The notes below the pieces were generated by a model. It worked only from the letters and a program-made list of their open reading frames with translations. It made no database searches and was not told the origin of the DNA. Below are positions 10,648-22,408 of a DNA stretch of 64,000 nucleotides, piece by piece. This stretch comes from Catonia carolina (lineage: Eukaryota > Arthropoda > Insecta > Hemiptera > Achilidae), in contig JAQMRL010000014.1 in the NCBI GenBank assembly GCA_035578175.1, positions 18,650,395-18,714,394 of the forward strand. Direction: 5' to 3'. Position numbers and translations under genes: made by a program. Position 1 is the stretch's first letter; the number at the start of each line of letters is the position of its first letter.

Positions 10648-10694
<47 letters not shown>

Positions 10695-11866
10695 AACAAA
10701 ATATCTCCAGAACAGAACATCGTACGAACTTGAAACTTAAGTTACGTACCACTACCGAACACGACACAACCATTTTCATCAAAATCGGTCAACCGTGTCA
10801 TTTTTACTTTTTTGCGGTTTTCTCAAAAACGGCTGCTACGAGTTTTTTTAAAAAAAATCGCTTCATTTACTAAACTTTTTATGCACTACAAGATAAGGTA
10901 GGCGCCATGTCTTCTGAAATTCTTGGGGGGGTTTTCTTGTAATTTTTTTTTTAGATTGCGGCTTTAAGACCATGAGAATCCATTAGCGATTAACCTTCTT
11001 GACAACAGCGAAGATACTCACAGACTGAAACGTTTTAAACCATTGGACTTACCTCTACGATTTTGTTAGTCGTTTAATTTTTTTTTATCTTTTCCACTTC
11101 AACTCCTAGTCATCGGCATCTCATAATCGGCGTCGTTTTCATCTCTACCATCGTCATTGTCATCTCCAACTTCAACAACTTTGTGTTTCGGGATGTTGAT
11201 TCACGGTTTATCAAGTTTGATTTTGTATATAATATATACCATAGTCTGTGTATTTTGTTTTCTTCACAGTTTGGTCTTTTTCAAACACACTACTGAGTGT
11301 GGTTTGTGTTTTAATTCAAAGGACATTACTCAGATTTTCTCATATTTGCTTAGAGTTAATGTATTTATTAACTGATTACAAAAGAAATACTATACTATTA
11401 AAAAAAATAGTGGCTTTAATATGCATTTTAGAGCAAATTGTATATTAAAAAAAGTTGTGGAGAATTTATAAAGTTTCAACATTTTTTTGTACAACGCTTA
11501 ATTTAGCGGTAATTAGCGATTTTCTGTTATTTTCTCACGATAACGTGAAAATATCGATTTTTGTATGATAGCAGCCTGAAAAGTGTATTATCAAATTTAC
11601 AGGAAATTAAAAGATCTACAACTTCTATTTAGAGCATTTTTCTCTACAAAGCCTAGTTTAGCGTGAAAGAGTTATTTTCCATATTTTTAAACCAAACTGT
11701 TTTTAAATTTTCATTTTGCGTCTTACACTCATGATTAAAATTAGGTTATGTTTATTGAGGTTAGTTTTTTATTTATTTCTAATGTTTTATTACTAATATT
11801 AGATTATATTGTTCATTATTTGCATTGGAAAGAGAAAGTCGTGTGGATGTTTCACACCAGATTTTT
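10499..11866 (+). mobile_element. HINE-like repeat copy H7, interrupted
   Basis: The 5' end TTTTACTCTCTGTTGCC is slightly diverged. The (GT)n is at 10651-10692. The family sequence breaks at GCGGCTTTAA (10958-10967), resumes at GTGGCTTTAA (11410) and continues to the 3' hairpin and CAGATTTTTTT at 11866. Confidence 0.9.
10968..11409. mobile_element. 442-bp insertion of unknown type in H7
   Basis: The HINE sequence is interrupted exactly here, and the 10 bp G(C/T)GGCTTTAA stand on both sides, 9 of 10 identical, which suggests a target-site duplication. The interior shows no inverted ends, no tRNA-like head and no convincing protein. It ends in an A-rich stretch (TATTAAAAAAAATAG), compatible with a retroposed sequence on the plus strand. 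Confidence 0.5.
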
Positions 11867-11989
11867 TTAATTTTATTTTATTATTTATAATTAAATAATT
11901 TTCATAAGAGAAAAGACAGGAAAGAGCTTCCAAAAAACTGTAAATTCAACTCACTTGGTTTATAAAATTGGCCATATTATATGTATGAG

Positions 11990-12075
11990 AAAAATATATA
12001 GACAGGAGCGTTATATTTTGAAATAAAATTTTAGAACTCAAGATTTCACCGGAAATACACGTTTTAGGACCATTT
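11990..12075 (+). mobile_element. Decayed HINE 5' fragment (H8)
   Basis: ATATATAGACAGGAGCG followed by TTTCACCGGAAATACACGTT matches the 5' block of the family at low identity. It is overrun by the 3' end of H9. Confidence 0.55.
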
Positions 12076-12083
12076 AATAAAAA

Positions 12084-12873
12084 AATCTGGTGTGAAACAC
12101 CGACACAACTTTCTCTTGCCAATGCAAATAATTAACAATAAACCTAACATTAGTAATAAAACATTAGAATAAGTAAAAAACTAACCTCAAAAAACATAAC
12201 CTTGTTTTAATCATGAGTGACCTACGCAAAATGAAAATCGACCTCAGTTTGGCTTAAAAATACGGAAAATCACTCTTTCACGGTAAACTAGGCTCTGTAG
12301 AGAAAAATTCTTTCAATGAAAGTTGTAGATTTTTTAATTTTCTATAAATTTGATTACTATATACACTTTTGTCGTAAATAGCATATTAAGGCTAAATCTT
12401 AAAAAAATCGATTTTTCACACGTTTTCGTGAAAAAAAACAGAAAATTGCTAATTACCGCTAAACAAAGCGTTATACAAAAAAATTTTGGAATAAAAGTTG
12501 TAGGATTTTAAATTCTCTAAAATTGTATTGTATAAATTTTTGCGCTAAAATGCATATTAAAGCCGTAATCTTAGAAAAACAGATTTTTCACGTACAAACA
12601 GCCTCACCAAGAATTTCAGCAAACATGGCGCCTACCCTATCTTGTAGAGAATAAAAAATTAAGTAAACCAGGCGATTTAAAAAAAAGTCGTAGGACCAGT
12701 TTATGAGAAAATCGCAAAATAGTGAAAAATTACACGACTAAACTACTACTTCCGGTTGACCTATTTTGATGAAAATCCGGTCCGGTAGTGGTATTTAACT
12801 TAAGTTTTAAGTTTCAAGTTTGTACGATGTTCCGTTCTTGAATATTCTGTAGACACACACGCACGCACGCGCG

Positions 12874-12914
<41 letters not shown>

Positions 12915-13050
12915 ACACACCAATCGCTAAAAACATGTTTTTTGTGTTCAGGGGGTCTGAAAACGTGTAGATCCGGTGAAAACTCGATTAATCGACATGA
13001 AAACAGTACTTTCCTTCCTACATATTCATACAGGCAAGAGAAAGTAAAAA
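12084..13050 (-). mobile_element. HINE-like repeat copy H9, full length
   Basis: Runs from AATCTGGTGTGAAACACCG at 12085 to GGCAAGAGAAAGTAAAAA at 13033-13050. The microsatellite at 12853-12921 is a CA/CG mixture. A short (AAAT)n follows the 5' end. Confidence 0.94.
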
Positions 13051-13671
13051 AATAAATAAATAAATAAACATATATATTTACTGATTGATGAAAGATTTTA
13101 TGTAAAGCTTTTTATGAGTTTTTGAAACTAGACAAACGAGTAAATGTTAGATGAAGAAATTCACAAAGATAATGAACAAAAACGGGTTTCTATACATTAA
13201 TTAGATAGTAGAAGATTTCCATGTAGTAAAATGAAGAACTAAGTGAAACGTGCAAAATGTTAACCTCAAACCTGTATGTATAGTTCCTATTTGGGGAGTG
13301 GTAAAGCAAAACTGAAGTACTTAGTAAGCCTCTTTTGAAAAGGTTTCGTTGGGTAAAGAGAAAACTGGACCTCAGTACATTCACAAAGACCGTAATCCTG
13401 ATAACAGCCGTAAAATCATAAGCATTACAAGTTATATTCATCCTTAGATCTTCCTTTTTGGATGAACGTTACCTAAATAAATACTAAGCCGTAAATAAAG
13501 TCTTTAATTTAAGTGGCCTTATGTTGGGAACATTTGTAATAACATTAAAAAAAATGTATTTCCTTAACAGGCCTGCTTTTTGGAATTAAAAAAATATATA
13601 AAAATATGTACAAACGTAGATAATGAATGTTTACTTTCACAAATAACAAACCTTTATAAAGATTAATATAA
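13051..13671. other. Unclassified spacer; last ~80 bp duplicated downstream
   Basis: No gene is recognised. The stretch 13589-13671 next to H10 recurs at 14594-14681 next to H11, so it was copied together with adjacent HINE sequence. Confidence 0.6.
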
Positions 13672-14422
13672 AAATCTGGTGTGAAACACTCACACAACTT
13701 TCTCTTGGCAAGGCATATAATTTATAATAATATAACCTAACATTAATATTAAAACATTAGAAATAAAAAAAACGTTAATCATGAGTGAATAATGCAAAAT
13801 GAAAATCAACCTTAGTTTGGCTTAAAATACGGAAAATCCCTCCTTCACGCTAAACTAGGGTCTGTAGAGTAAAATGCTCTAAATAAAAAGTTGTAGATCT
13901 TTAAATTTTCTACAAATTTAATTATATACACTTTTTTCGTAAAATGCTAAGAACGAAATCTTTAAAAAATTCGTTTTTTACACGTTTTCGTGAGAAAAAA
14001 CATAAAATCGCTAATTTTCGTTAAACTAAGCTTTATACAAAAAATTGTTTGAAATAAAAGTTGTAGAATTTTTAATTCTCTACAACTTTTATCATATAAA
14101 GTTTTGCGCTAAAATGCATATTAAAGCTGTAATCTTAAAAAAACAACGTTTTTACGTGAAAACAGCCTCACCCAGAATTTCAGCAAACATGACGCCTACC
14201 CTATCTTGTAGAGAATAAAAAATTGAGTAAACCAGGCGATTTTAAAAAAAATCGTAGGACCAGTTTTTGAGAAAATCGCAAAAAAGTGAAAAATTACACG
14301 AATAAACTACCACTTCCGGTTGACCGATTTTGATGAAAATGTTCGTGTCGAGTCCGGTAGTGGTACGTAACTTAAGTTTCAAGTTTAAAGTTCGTACGAT
14401 GTTCCGTTCTTGAGATATTCTG

Positions 14423-14461
<39 letters not shown>

Positions 14462-15045
14462 CAATCGCTAAAAACATGTTTTTTGGGTTCAGGGGGTCTG
14501 AAAACGTATAGATCCGGTGAAAACTCGATTTCGAAAAATCGACATGAAAACAATACTTTCCTTCCTATATATTTATATAGGCAAGAGAAAGTAAAAATAT
14601 ATGAAAATATGTACAAACGTAGTCAAATAATGAATGTTTAGTTTCACAAATAACAAACCTTTATAAAGATTAATATAAAAATCTGGTGTGAAACACTCAC
14701 ACAACTTTCTCTTGGCAAGGCATATAATTAATAATAATATAACCTAACATTAATATTAAAACATTAGAAATAAAAAAAACGTCAATCATGAGTGAATAAT
14801 GCAAAATGAAAATCAACCTTAGTTTGGCTTAAAATACGGAAAATCCCTCCTTCACGCTAAACTAGGGTCTGTAGAGTAAAATGCTCTAAATAAAAAGTTG
14901 TAGATCTTTAAATTTTCTACAAATTTAATTATATACACTTTTTTCGTAAAATGCTAAGAACGAAATCTTTAAAAAATTCGTTTTTTACACGTTTTCGTGA
15001 GAAAAAACATAAAATCGCAAATTTTCGTTAAACTAAGCGTTATAC
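13589..15045 (+). repeat. Direct duplication of flank plus HINE 3' half
   Basis: Segment 13589 to about 14035 (about 80 bp of spacer plus the 3' half of H10) reappears at 14594 to about 15045 (spacer plus 3' half of H11), with very few differences. Shared private variants include CTTGGCAAGGCATATAAT and AAATCCCTCCTTCACG. Identity drops sharply beyond the shared segment, inside the two HINE copies. Confidence 0.88.
13672..14597 (-). mobile_element. HINE-like repeat copy H10, full length
   Basis: Runs from AAAATCTGGTGTGAAACACTC to GGCAAGAGAAAGTAAAAA. Its 3' half (13672 to about 14035) is nearly identical to that of H11, while its 5' half belongs to a different variant. Confidence 0.94.
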
Positions 15046-15649
15046 AAAAAATTTTTGAAACAAAATAAGTAGGATTTTTAATTCTCCACAACTTTTATTG
15101 ATACATTTTTTTGTCCTTAAATGCATATTAAAGGCGCAATCTTAAAAAAAAAACAATTTTTTTACGAGATAACAGCCTCCCCAAAAATTTTAGCAGACAT
15201 GGCGCCTACCCTATCATGTAGAACGTAAAAAATGTTGTAAATAAGATTTAAAAATAAAATCGTAGTAAACGTTTTGGAGAAAATCGCAAAAAAGTGAAAA
15301 ATGAAACGAATAAACTACTACTTCCGGTCGACCGATTTTAATGAAAATGTTCGTGTCGGGTCTGGTAGTAGCATATAACTTAAATTTCATGTTTCAAGTT
15401 CGTACAATGTTCCGTTCTTGAGATATTCTGTTCACACACACACACACACATACACACGCACGCACGCACGCGCACACACACACCCGCACACACACACCCG
15501 CACACACAGATCAATCGCTAAAAACATGTTTATTGGCTTTAGGGGGGCTCTGAAAATGTTTAGATCCGGTGACAACTCGATTTCTAAAACTCGACATGAA
15601 AACAATACTTTCCTTCCTATATATTCATATAGGCAAGAGAAAGTAAAAA
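14682..15649 (-). mobile_element. HINE-like repeat copy H11, full length, chimeric
   Basis: The terminal motifs are intact. The 3' half is shared with H10, whereas from about 15047 onward it carries different variants (for example GGCGCAATC and TCTCCACAACTTTTATTG). The microsatellite at 15434-15508 mixes CA with GCAC and CCGCAC units. Confidence 0.93.
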
Positions 15650-15814
15650 TGTACACAAAATTAATATAACCCGGTAATCAAACCGAAATCCACGTACGCT
15701 CGTGAAATTATTTTCAAACTAAAACTCTGATGTGAAAAACTCACACAACTTTCTCTTGCCAATTTAAATAATGAACAATATAACCTAACATTACTAAACA
15801 ACATAAAAAAACGG

Positions 15815-15990
15815 AAAAATGGCCGCCCTTTTGACGTAGTGAATAGCATGCAAGCCTACTAAGCGGAGGTCCCGGGTTCGATTCCCGGCTAAGATCTGGA
15901 AATTATTACGTACTGTAAATAATCATTACAATTTTTTAACCCACCGAAGTCGCTAATGATCAAGCGGTTGATGAGACTTTAAATAAACAA
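15815..15990 (+). mobile_element. tRNA-derived SINE, family C, copy 2, inside H12
   Basis: The B-box CCCGGGTTCGATTCCCGGC is a better match to a tRNA than in copy 1. An anticodon-arm-like GCCTACTAAGCGG precedes it. The 3' part TTAACCCACCGAAGTCGCTA and GAGACTTTAAATAAAC matches copy 1. Both the left junction (AAACAACATAAAAAA) and the right junction correspond to those of copy 1. Confidence 0.75.
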
Positions 15991-16832
15991 AAAATCTAAC
16001 CTCAAATACCATAACCTTTATTTTCATCATGAATGAATGATGCAAAATGAAAACCAACCTTAGTTAGGCTTAATAATACGGAAAATCACTCTTTCACGCT
16101 AAACTAGGCTCTGTATCGGAAAATTAAAAATGAAATAGCAATTTTCTATAAAATTTCTATTAATTTGATTATGTAGCCAACACTTTAGCCGTTAAATGCA
16201 TAGGCTTACTAAGGCCGAAATCTTAAAAAATAGGCCTACATTGATTTTTACAGATTTTCATGAAAAAAAAACAAAAATCACTGATTATTGCAACTAAGCG
16301 TGATAAAAAGAAAAGTTTGAAATAAAAGTTGTAGGTTTTTAAATGTTCTACGCTTTTGTAATTTATACACTTTTGGATAAAATGCATATTAAGGCCGCGA
16401 TCTTAAAAAAAAAAACATTTTTTTCTACGAGAGCACAGCCTCCCCAAGAAATTCAATAGACATGGTTAAATTCTTACTCTATTATGTTGAACAAAAAAAA
16501 TGTAGTAAATAAAGTGATTTTTAAAAAATTGTAGGAGCTGTTTTTGAGAAAATCGCAAAAAGTGAAAAATTACACGAATAAACTACTACTTCTGGATGAA
16601 CGATTTTCATGAAACTGTTCGTGTCGGGTCCTCTAGTAGTACCAAACTAAAATTTCAAATTTCAACTTCGTACAATGTTCCGTTCTTGAGATATTTTGTT
16701 AACACACACACACACACCAATCCACAAAAAAAAGATTTTTGGGTTCAGGGGGTCTGAAAACGTTATACTATCCGGTTAAAACTCGATTTTGAAAAATCGA
16801 CATAAAAACAATACTTTCCTTTCTATAAGTTA

Positions 16833-17545
16833 CAGGGTGTTTCAGGAGGAAGCTGCCATACTGCAGAAGCTTATACCTTTCATCAAAATAATGAAAAAAG
16901 TTCATAGAAACATGGGTCCGGAAATGCTTCGTTGGCGAGTTATACAGGGTCAAAGATTTCACCTGAAATTCAGCTCCCTCAGTGGAATTAACTCACACTG
17001 AAATTTTTAGGGTGTTAATTGAGTTTGTTAATTAGATAACGTTTATTAAAATGAGCTGACAAATCGTATAAAACCTGTCCCAGAACTCTATCTTCAATAG
17101 TTTAGGAGAAAATCGGGGTAAAGCAAAAAAGGGTTGGGCCGGAAACACTTTTTTGCGTATGGACTAGTAGTCCATACGTCTAGTATGGACTAGTATGAAC
17201 TAGTAGTCCATAGGTAAAGCAAAAAAGTGTGTTTTCGGCCCTACCCTTTTTTCCTTTACTCTGATTTTCTCCTAAACTATTGGAGATAGAGTTCTGGGAC
17301 AGGTTTTATACGATTTGTCAGTTCATTTTACATAAACCTATTCTAATTAACAAACTCAATTAACGCCCTAAAAATTTCAGTGTGAGTTTATTTCACTGAG
17401 GGAGCTGAATTTCAAGTGAAATCTTTTACCCTGTATAACTCGCCAACGAAGCATTTCCGGACCCATGTTTATATGAACTTTTTTCATTATTTTGATGAAA
17501 GGAATAAGCTTGCGCAGTATGGCAGCTTCCTCCTGAAACACTCTG
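16833..17545. mobile_element. CAGGGTG foldback element 1
   Basis: Two arms of about 335 bp (16833 to about 17167 and about 17212 to 17545) are inverted copies; the outermost bases are CAGGGTGTTTCAGGAGG and its reverse partner CCTCCTGAAACACTCTG. TA precedes the left end; TG follows the right end. A small ACTAGT-containing palindromic cluster (17158-17211) sits at the centre. It lies inside H12, so it inserted after that copy. It shares internal motifs (AATGAAAAAAGTT; ACATGGGT; AATGCTTCGTT) with the element at 42492. Confidence 0.93.
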
Positions 17546-17600
17546 TGTATCAAATAAGTAAGAGAAAGTAAAGTGTATTTGGTAATACACTTTATCACAA

Positions 17601-17730
17601 TATATGCAAAATGAAAACCAACCTTAGTTTGGCTTAATAATACGAAAAATCACTCTTTCACGCTAAACTAGGCTCTGTAGAGAAAATACTCGTATAACTA
17701 AATTTATACAATCAAAGTTATGTAAAATAT
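17601..17730 (-). mobile_element. HINE fragment (H13)
   Basis: ATGCAAAATGAAAACCAACC to AGGCTCTGTAGAGAAAA matches the family's 3' block, without terminus or 5' part. Confidence 0.8.
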
Positions 17731-17749
17731 AAAATAATCTGTAATGTTT

Positions 17750-17916
17750 CAAACATTTTTTCTACAGCGCTTAATTTTAATTTAGTGTAATTCACCCTTG
17801 ATTAAAATTAGGAAATATTTTTTAACTTCACATTGTTTACTCATTAAACATAGGTTATGCGTGTCTTTATTTACACTGGTATGAGAAAAACGTACAAGTG
17901 TTTCACAACAGATTTT
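17750..17916 (+). mobile_element. Decayed HINE 3' fragment (H14)
   Basis: TTTCAAACATTTTTTCTACA followed by a degenerate 3' end (AAGTGTTTCACAACAGATTTTT). It is in opposite orientation to H13, and most of the 3' block is lost. Confidence 0.65.
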
Positions 17917-18214
17917 TGTTATAAAATGTAAGAACAGGATGTTGTTATTTGCAAGGAATTTAGTTAAAAAGAAGCACCGTACGAAACCCAAATGTTGGCG
18001 GGAGAATCGTAAAGCTATCCAAAACAAAACATACCCTTGGGTGACCCCACCACCATTCCCATGCAGGCTTTAGGAAAACAGAAGCGACATTAAAAAAAAA
18101 CGTAAGAGATTGTGTGTGTTCTTTATAAAAGCATTCTCAGTAAAATCCAACGCAGGGAAATATGTTATCTTGTATTTTTCACAATTTTTACATTCTCTTT
18201 TCTAATACGAAATA

Positions 18215-18516
18215 TTGTTTAAGTTATCAGCCGAAATACTGGTTTGAATCTCTAGTGGATTAACGAAGTAAAAAGAAGAATGAGATGAGCGTAAAAGTAT
18301 GCTTATCAGAATGCCAGGCCCTTTGAAAATCATCTACTTTCCACTCTACAAATCCTTCACCACAGGATCTGGCTGTATAATGAAATTCATTACTCTCAAA
18401 GAAAATAACTTTCCCTGATACCTTTTACACCTTTATGTCATCTGTTCATAAATGGTTCAGTCATATAATTGGTTGACAATCTGATAAGAAACAGAACTAT
18501 TTTTGTAGTTCGGGAA
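18215..18516 (+). mobile_element. tRNA-like SINE, family D, copy 1
   Basis: The head TTGTTTAAGTTATCAGCCG is followed by a B-box-like GGTTTGAATCTC, then the body shared with copies at 22975, 27335, 40122 and 51739 (landmarks CAGGATCTGGCTGTATAATG and the 3' TCAGTCATATAATTGG...AACAGAACTATTTTTG). This copy is one of the more diverged. Confidence 0.8.
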
Positions 18517-18544
18517 CTAGCAGATCGAGTGCAATTAATTTAAC

Positions 18545-19137
18545 ATTCTACTTGCCTGTTATAAGTAGACTATATGAAATATAAAAAAGAAAAATATTGT
18601 TTTCAAGTTGATTTTCCAAAACATGCCCCTTTGAACCAAAAATACATTTCTTTATCGATTGGTCTGCCTGTACGCGCGCGCGCGCACACACGTGTGTGTG
18701 CGTGCGTGCGTGTGTGTGTGTGTGTGTGTTCGAAAAACTCAAAACCGGGAATATCGTACAAAGTTGAAACTTTAAATTTAAATTATGACAAGATATTTAT
18801 TTAAAATATTTACAAGAGAATCCCAAATTAATATTTTCAGCAGAATCGGTTGACCGGAAGTAGCAGTTTATTTTTAAGAGCCATTGTAATTTTTTGTGAT
18901 TTTTCTCAGAAACGGCTCTAACGATTTTTTCTAATTAACTCTAAAAACCAATCTTTGATGCTAAACAAGAGGATCTGCAGAGAAAATCTTTTTAAATAAA
19001 ATTTGTAGATAACTTGTTTTCCGAAAAATTTGATAAGGCCTACGTACACTTCTGTCGTCTAAGGCCGAAATCTAAACAAAATCATTTTTTACAGATTTTG
19101 ATCAAAAAACATAAAATCACCTATTACCACTAAACAA
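18545..19137 (+). mobile_element. HINE-like repeat copy H15, diverged, 3' truncated
   Basis: A 5' block (AAGAAAAATATTGTTTTCAA) and a long alternating tract at 18673-18730 (CG, CA, GTGC and GT units) are followed by the central block up to CCTATTACCACTAAAC. It is then cut by the 3' end of H16 in inverse orientation. Confidence 0.8.
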
Positions 19138-19140
19138 AAA

Positions 19141-19932
19141 AAAAATCTGGTGTGAAACACTCACACGACTTTCTCTAGCCAATGCAAATAATGAACAATA
19201 TAACCCAACATTAGTATTAGAAATAAACAAAAAACTAACCACCAAAAACATAATCTTATTTTAATCATGAGTGTAAGACGCAAAATGAAAATCTACCTAA
19301 GTTTGGCTTAAAAATAGGGAACATCACTTTTTTACGTTAAACTAGGCTCTATAGAAAAAATGCTTAATAATATACAATTTGTAGATATTTTAATTTCCTA
19401 TAAATTTGATTATATTCACTTTTGTCGTGAAACGCATACCGAGGCTGAAATCGTAAAAAAGTCGATTTTTTACACTTTTCGTACGAAAAATAAGAAAATT
19501 GTAAATTACCGTTAAACTAAGCGTTATACAAAAAACTGTTATAAATAAAAGTTGTAGGGTTTAATTCTCTACATATTTTATTCTTTTATAGACTAAACTT
19601 TTGCGCTAAAATGCATATTAAAGCAGCAATTTTAAAAAAGTAACTTTTTTTACGAGAAAACAGCCTCCTCAAGAATTTCACCTGACATGGCGCCTACCCT
19701 ATCTTGTAAAGCTTAAAAATTTAGTACGTGGTGATTTAAAAAAAAAATCGTACGACCAGTTTTTGAGAAAATCGCAAAAAAGTGATAAATTACATGAATA
19801 AACTACTACTTCCGGGTGACCTATTTTGATGAAAATGGTCGTATCGGGTCCGGTAGTAGTACCTGACTTAAGTTTCAAGTTTCAAGTTCGCACGACATTC
19901 CGTTCTTGAGATATTCTGTTCACACACACACA

Positions 19933-19980
<48 letters not shown>

Positions 19981-20116
19981 TCGCTTAAAAACATGTTTTT
20001 TTTGGGATTCATGGGGTCTGGAAACGTATAGAACAGGTGAAAATTCGATTTCGAAAAAATCAGTGTGAAAACAATAACTTCCTTCCTATTATTCTTACAG
20101 GCAAGAGCAAGTAAAA
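19141..20116 (-). mobile_element. HINE-like repeat copy H16, full length
   Basis: Runs from AATCTGGTGTGAAACACTC to CAGGCAAGAGCAAGTAAAAC. The (CA)n is at 19921-19978. Its 3' end abuts the truncated end of H15. Confidence 0.93.
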
Positions 20117-21157
20117 CAAAAACAATAGAAATTTTATATCGTAACGAGTAAGTCGTGTGAGGAGTATTTCAAACCAAATATTTTAATATTCAACGCTCTT
20201 TTATATATTTTTCCAAGTTTTCTACCTGAAAAGGCTTTTTGATATCATTAGACCTACCTGCTAAAGGTAATCTACTAAAACAATGATCGTTTGTTACAGA
20301 ATTCTTTTAAAATAGAATATTTAAAAGAATAACAAACCCACAAAAATATTTTCACACATTTTTTTAATTTTATTTTTCTAATTCCATTTGCGTTCTACTA
20401 ACTAGAATAAAGGTTTTCCTTTTATGTGAAAACCGAGTTGAAAAATAAAATGAAAAAAATATTAAGTAAGAGACGGGTTATAAAATTCTTTGTACAAACG
20501 AAACTATATTTTTAATGTTTCTTTATCTTGGGCTGTAAAAAAAAGCTGAAAGCAAAAGAGGAGAACATCGTCTATACAGTTGTCACTTTATTGCGTTTGG
20601 CAAACCGCCAAAAATACATAACCATTAAGCATTTGCATGCGACTCGGTTTCTCGTCCACATTTTACAGCCGTACTACGTACATTTTTAAATCTGCTTAAA
20701 ACTAACTTAACAAAAAACAATATAATTATTTTACATTTTAATTTCTTGCACTCGTTACCAGTTCCCACAATCATCCCTTTCCCTAAGTATATCACTCTAT
20801 GTTGCTTATACTCTTTACTCACCCCAATCACTCATCCCTTATTTTTTACTTAACCTCTATGTAGATTCTTCCATCTCTCTGTACCCCTTACTCACTCTTC
20901 TGGCATATACTCTCTCCTCACTATTTCTCTGAATCATTCCTAGTTTTTCCATCAATACCATTAACCTCCTCCAAATCCCATCCCTTAATCTCCCCTATTA
21001 ATTGTATCTCCCCTCAACCCCCTCTCAAACGATATTAGTCACCTCTTTTCCCCAACCACTCAACCTCTTGATTTCTCCTTTACTCTCGCTCTATATCTGT
21101 CTCTTGGTATATTTCTCTATCTCCCTTGCTATCGCCCCCTCTCTATATGTCTGTGTT
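20117..21157. other. Non-HINE spacer with a polypyrimidine tract
   Basis: The first ~700 bp show nothing recognisable. About 20830-21150 is strongly pyrimidine-rich on the plus strand (runs such as CTCTCTCCTCAC, CCCCTCAACCCCC), with many TCTCTC/CCTC units but no clean period. No gene supported. Confidence 0.6.
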
Positions 21158-21745
21158 TTACTTTCTCTTGCTTATATGAATGTATAGGAAGGAAAGTATT
21201 GTGTACTTATCGATTTTTCGAAATCGGGTTTTCACCGGATCTACACTTTTTCAGACCCCTTTAACCCAAAAAACATGTTTTTAGCAATTAGTCTGTGTGT
21301 GCGTGTGCGCGCGCGCGTGTGTGCGTGTGTGCGTGTGTGTGTGTGAGAGAGAGAGAGAGTGAGAGAGAGAGAGAGAGAGAGAACAGAATATCTCAAGAAC
21401 CAGAATATCAGAATATCGTGCGAACTCGAATCTTAAGTTAGATACTACAACCGGACCCGACAAGAATATTTTCATGAAAATCGGTCAACCGGACGTAGTA
21501 GGTTAATCGTGTCATTTTTCACTTTCTTGCGATTTTCTCAAAAACGGCTGCTACGATTTTTTTTAAATCGCTTCATTTACTAAATATTTTATGCTCTACA
21601 AGATAGGGTACCACCATGTCTTTTGAAATTCTTGGGGAGGCTTTTTTCTCGTAAAAAATTATTTTTTAAGATTGCGGCTTTGATATGCAGTTTAGCGCAA
21701 AACTGTGTGTAATAAAAAGTTGTAGAGAAGTTTAAATCCTGCAAC
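21158..21745 (+). mobile_element. HINE-like repeat copy H17, 5' half
   Basis: Has a canonical 5' end (TTTTACTTTCTCTTGC, hairpin) and a microsatellite at 21292-21382 that mixes GT, GC and a long (GA)n. It continues to GCAACTCTTGGTTCAA, where it switches directly to inverse-orientation family sequence (H18). Confidence 0.9.
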
Positions 21746-22408
21746 TCTTGGTTCAACCTCAGTTTGTCTTAAAAATACGGAAAATCACTCTCTCTCACGC
21801 TAAACTAGGCACCGTAGAGAAAGATCCTTTAAATAAAAATTTGAGATCCTTTAATTTCCTATGAATTTAATTAATTCACGTTTGTCGTAAAATGTAATAC
21901 TAAGGCTGAAATCTTTTAAAAAATATATATTATTTTACACGTTTTCGTGAAAAAAAAACAGAAAATCGCTAATTGCCGCTAAACTAAGCGTTTACAATAA
22001 AATGTTAAAACAAAAATTATAGGAATTTAAATTTCTACAAATTTTATAAATACATTTTTGCGCTTGAATGCATATTAAAGCCTCAATCTTAAAAAAACAA
22101 TTTTTTTTACGCGAAAACAACCTCATCAAGAATTTCAGCAGACATGACGCCTACTCTATCATGTAGAGAAAAAATATTTAATAAATGTGGCGATTATAAA
22201 AAAAAATCGTAAGAGCTGATTTTGAGAAAATCGCAAGAAGTGTATTCTGTTCACACTCACACAGACACACAGACCAATCGCTAAAAACATGTTTGTTAAG
22301 TTTAGGGGGTCTAAAGACATGTAGATCTGTGAAAACTCGATTTCGAAATATCGACATAACAACAATACTTTCTTTCGTACATATTCATATAGGCAAGAGA
22401 AAGTAAAA
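21746..22408 (-). mobile_element. HINE-like repeat copy H18, lacks 3' terminus
   Basis: Begins in the 3' block at CCTCAGTTTGTCTTAAAAAT and runs to a normal 5' end AGGCAAGAGAAAGTAAAAAA at 22408. A deletion joins the central block (GAAGTG) to TATTCTGTTCACACTC. H17 and H18 together look like one fused inverted pair with two 5' ends outward. Confidence 0.88.

Larger units (their letters stand above)
15722..17571 (-). mobile_element. HINE-like repeat copy H12 carrying a SINE and a foldback element
   Basis: Begins AACTCTGATGTGAAAAACTC and ends GTAAGAGAAAGTAAAG at 17571. It contains SINE C2 (15815-15990) and a 713-bp foldback (16833-17545) close to its 5' end. The (CA)n is short (16701-16716). The copy is diverged and probably old. 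Confidence 0.88.

Noticed and set aside
16789..17001. Frame VFQEEAAILQKLIPFIKIMK repeated in inverse at 17377-17598
   Set aside because: It is the arm of the foldback element translated from both sides.
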